A DNA stretch of 64,000 bases from Mucilaginibacter psychrotolerans (GTDB lineage Bacteria; Bacteroidota; Bacteroidia; Sphingobacteriales; Sphingobacteriaceae). The first letter of the stretch is position 1. Every line of letters starts with the position of its first letter. The stretch is from contig NZ_SOZE01000003.1 of the NCBI RefSeq assembly GCF_004519315.1, forward strand, positions 310,001 through 374,000, written 5' to 3'. A model generated the notes under the pieces. It made no database searches. It saw only the letters and a list, made by a program, of their open reading frames with translations, and was not told where the DNA came from. Below are positions 62,302-64,000 of this stretch, piece by piece. Position numbers and translations under genes: made by a program.

Positions 62302-63672
62302 TTAATACGCATTATCATCCCCTTTTATAACCTGCAAAACAGTCATAAAGACGATTTTCAAATCCAGTAACATCGACCAATTCTCAAGGTACCAAATGTC
62401 GTGCTCAACACGTTTTTGCATCAATATCGGATCTTTCGTTTCTCCCCTATAGCCGCTTACCTGTGCCCAGCCTGTAATTCCCGACTTTAAAAAGTGCCTA
62501 ACCATATATTGGTTAATAATTTGGCCGTATTCGTTAGTCTGCGTCAGTATATGCGGTCGTGGCCCAATTACGCTCATTTCACCTAACAACACATTGAAAA
62601 ACTGTGGTAACTCGTCCAGGCTTGTCTTCCTTAAAAATCTTCCAATTTTTGTGATCCTGTCATCATCTTTTGTCGCCTGCATTTCGCTGGAGTTCATCTT
62701 CATACTTCTAAACTTGAAGCAAACAAAATCTTGATTGTCTTTCCCGCTGCGTAATTGCTTAAATAAAATTGGCCCGGGGCTTTGCAGTTTTATCAATAAA
62801 CTGATGATAGGATACAACCAGCTTAGCAGAAACACGATCACCAATGAGCTAAAAATGATATCAAATAGTCTTTTCTTTACTCTGTTGCCAATATCTTCAA
62901 GCGGCTCATTACGATGGCTTAGCACCGCAAACTCACCCATATAACTCACTTTTAAATGATTCAACATTGATTCAGACATATCGGGTATCAATTTCAAACG
63001 CAGGCATTCCTTCTCGGCCTCGCGTTGAAGCAGATCGTATTCATAAATCCTATCCGGCGAAAGCGATAAATAAATTTCCTTGATACCACTGGCTGAGGCT
63101 GATTTAATCTGGCTAATGATTGATGGTAACACATGGCCGCTATTGTCCAGGTAAGATGCGTTATCCTGATCCAAAAAACCTTCAAAAGCGAAGTGGCTAT
63201 CTTGTTCCTTAAAAAAACTTGCGAGCTTTAAAGCAACAGCATTATTACCAATCACTGCTACAGATCGTGCGATTTTAAAATGCTTTTTAAAAAGCGTTTC
63301 AGATAAGAAATAGAGATAGCTATTCACCATCATGCAAAGCAGCATAATAGTATAAAACATGAATGTTGAACTCAAGGCAGAATCGGCCCCTTTTGAAATA
63401 AGAATGTATGGGAAAAATAGAACCGCAAAAAGCACGAAGCTTTTTAGGGTTAACGTAAGACTATTTTGACGGTTGTGTAAAAACTTGCGATTATACAAAC
63501 CGAAGTAAATAGCTGTGAATATCCAAAGGTAATTAGCAACAATTAACTGGCTTGTGAAATTGTTTATTCCAAAGTTATTGTGGCTAAAAGCTGTGATAAA
63601 TGAAAAGTTAGTTATCAGAATATCTATAACAGACATTGCTAAATAAACCATATAAAGGTAACGTGTTTTCAT
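62302..63672 (-). CDS. Polyprenyl glycosyl-phosphotransferase (WcaJ type)
   Basis: The 456-residue protein has four N-terminal membrane helices, a soluble CoA-binding-like middle (SVAVIGNNAVALKLASFF) and a C-terminal sugar-phosphate transferase domain. The latter shows VKKRLFDIIFSSLVIVFLL, FVCFKFRSMKMNSSE, TSLDELPQFFNVLLGEM and VIGPRPH. It attaches the first sugar phosphate to undecaprenyl phosphate. The start of the assembly of an exopolysaccharide or O-antigen is thus encoded here. It is 42 bp upstream of the heptose genes. Confidence 0.93.
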   Translation of the reverse strand: MKTRYLYMVYLAMSVIDILITNFSFITAFSHNNFGINNFTSQLIVANYLWIFTAIYFGLYNRKFLHNRQNSLTLTLKSFVLFAVLFFPYILISKGADSALSSTFMFYTIMLLCMMVNSYLYFLSETLFKKHFKIARSVAVIGNNAVALKLASFFKEQDSHFAFEGFLDQDNASYLDNSGHVLPSIISQIKSASASGIKEIYLSLSPDRIYEYDLLQREAEKECLRLKLIPDMSESMLNHLKVSYMGEFAVLSHRNEPLEDIGNRVKKRLFDIIFSSLVIVFLLSWLYPIISLLIKLQSPGPILFKQLRSGKDNQDFVCFKFRSMKMNSSEMQATKDDDRITKIGRFLRKTSLDELPQFFNVLLGEMSVIGPRPHILTQTNEYGQIINQYMVRHFLKSGITGWAQVSGYRGETKDPILMQKRVEHDIWYLENWSMLLDLKIVFMTVLQVIKGDDNAY

Positions 63673-63817
63673 GGGTAGAGGAGGCTAATTAATTTCGACT
63701 ATGCTATACAAGTACCATTTTTAAAATCAATTTTTTAATAAAGCGCTCAAAACTTTAATAAATACATTGTTATTGATACCGTAATCATGTGCAATAATAC
63801 ATCCATTTTGCTCGTAA

Positions 63818-63846
63818 AAAGGCCCAACAAATACTGTTGGACCTTT
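63818..63846 (-). terminator. Terminator of the ugd gene
   Basis: AAAGGCCCAACA and TGTTGGACCTTT pair with one mismatch; a T-run follows on the minus strand. It lies 32 bp after the stop of the partial gene. Confidence 0.8.
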
Positions 63847-63878
63847 ATTGAGAAAATGTGTGAACCTTTTCCGTATGC

Positions 63879-64000
63879 TTAAAGAGCGCTTTGGGCTTTT
63901 AGCTCACCAATGGCTTTACGGCCTACGCTATTGTAGTAAAAACCATGATCAACCATTTGCTCCAGCCCGAATAGATTTCTACCATCAAATATCACCTTGC
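63879..64000 (-). CDS. ugd: UDP-glucose 6-dehydrogenase, C-terminal end (partial)
   Basis: The last 40 codons of a gene that continues beyond the window encode KVIFDGRNLFGLEQMVDHGF then YYNSVGRKAI, a pattern typical of the C-terminus of UDP-glucose 6-dehydrogenase. The enzyme makes UDP-glucuronate for surface polysaccharides. It agrees with the WcaJ-type enzyme next to it. Confidence 0.85.
   Translation of the reverse strand, partial: KVIFDGRNLFGLEQMVDHGFYYNSVGRKAIGELKAQSAL

Overview
The window looks like a chromosomal segment of a Bacteroidota bacterium, most probably of the Sphingobacteriaceae (Mucilaginibacter or Pedobacter type). The signs are a type III glutamine synthetase, an Oar-like TonB-dependent receptor, a DUF4468 protein, many Cys-lipoproteins with CKKD-type N-termini, Bacteroidota-type -7 promoter boxes (TAnnTTTG) in place of Shine-Dalgarno-led starts, and an ISAon1-type transposase relic. 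This placement is inferred from gene content; no 16S rRNA or tRNA gene was seen.

Positions 1-45,965 are mostly housekeeping and metabolism: a cell-wall/glycan pair (lipoprotein fragment, GH20 hexosaminidase), YqgE, pdxH overlapping nuoC and then nuoD, an M28 peptidase, a long TPR protein, VOC protein plus purL, a TonB protein, and a nitrogen-assimilation block (porin, ammonium transporter, glutamine synthetase III). A ClC channel, purM, a sterol-desaturase-like enzyme, a GNAT, a large TonB-dependent receptor and lpdA follow. Next come a carboxylesterase divergent from a Nudix-type regulator with a perfect palindrome between them, a SelW-like protein, an Rrf2 regulator, an exported methyltransferase-like protein and a TPR protein ending in a kinase dimerisation-like segment. 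The part closes with an RluA synthase, purK and purE separated by two envelope genes, trxB, an M19 dipeptidase, and an ECF sigma factor with a membrane protein that joins an anti-sigma-like N-terminus to a trypsin-like protease.

Positions 45,966-58,900 are an AT-richer accessory island. It holds a tandem triplication of tiny lipoproteins with DSPK repeats, a decayed ISAon1-type insertion sequence, four NHL/beta-propeller lipoproteins, a small zinc-ribbon protein, a regulator with DNA-binding and receiver domains in reversed order, a NarL-type regulator whose kinase partner survives only as a broken ATPase fragment, a glycoside-hydrolase-like lipoprotein and two small orphan proteins.

Positions 58,948-64,000 are the end of a surface-polysaccharide locus read on the minus strand: a UDP-glucose 6-dehydrogenase C-terminus, a WcaJ-type glycosyl-phosphate transferase, three ADP-heptose synthesis genes (kinase, isomerase, adenylyltransferase) and a GT9 heptosyltransferase. 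Together they fit initiation of a polyprenyl-linked glycan and supply of heptose for it or for LPS.

Most promising for new biology: the sigma factor/anti-sigma-protease pair, the DSPK lipoprotein array, the NHL lipoprotein family with its regulators, the palindromic operator at the Nudix regulator, and the reversed HTH-receiver protein. No complete unknown defence or mobile system was recognised.
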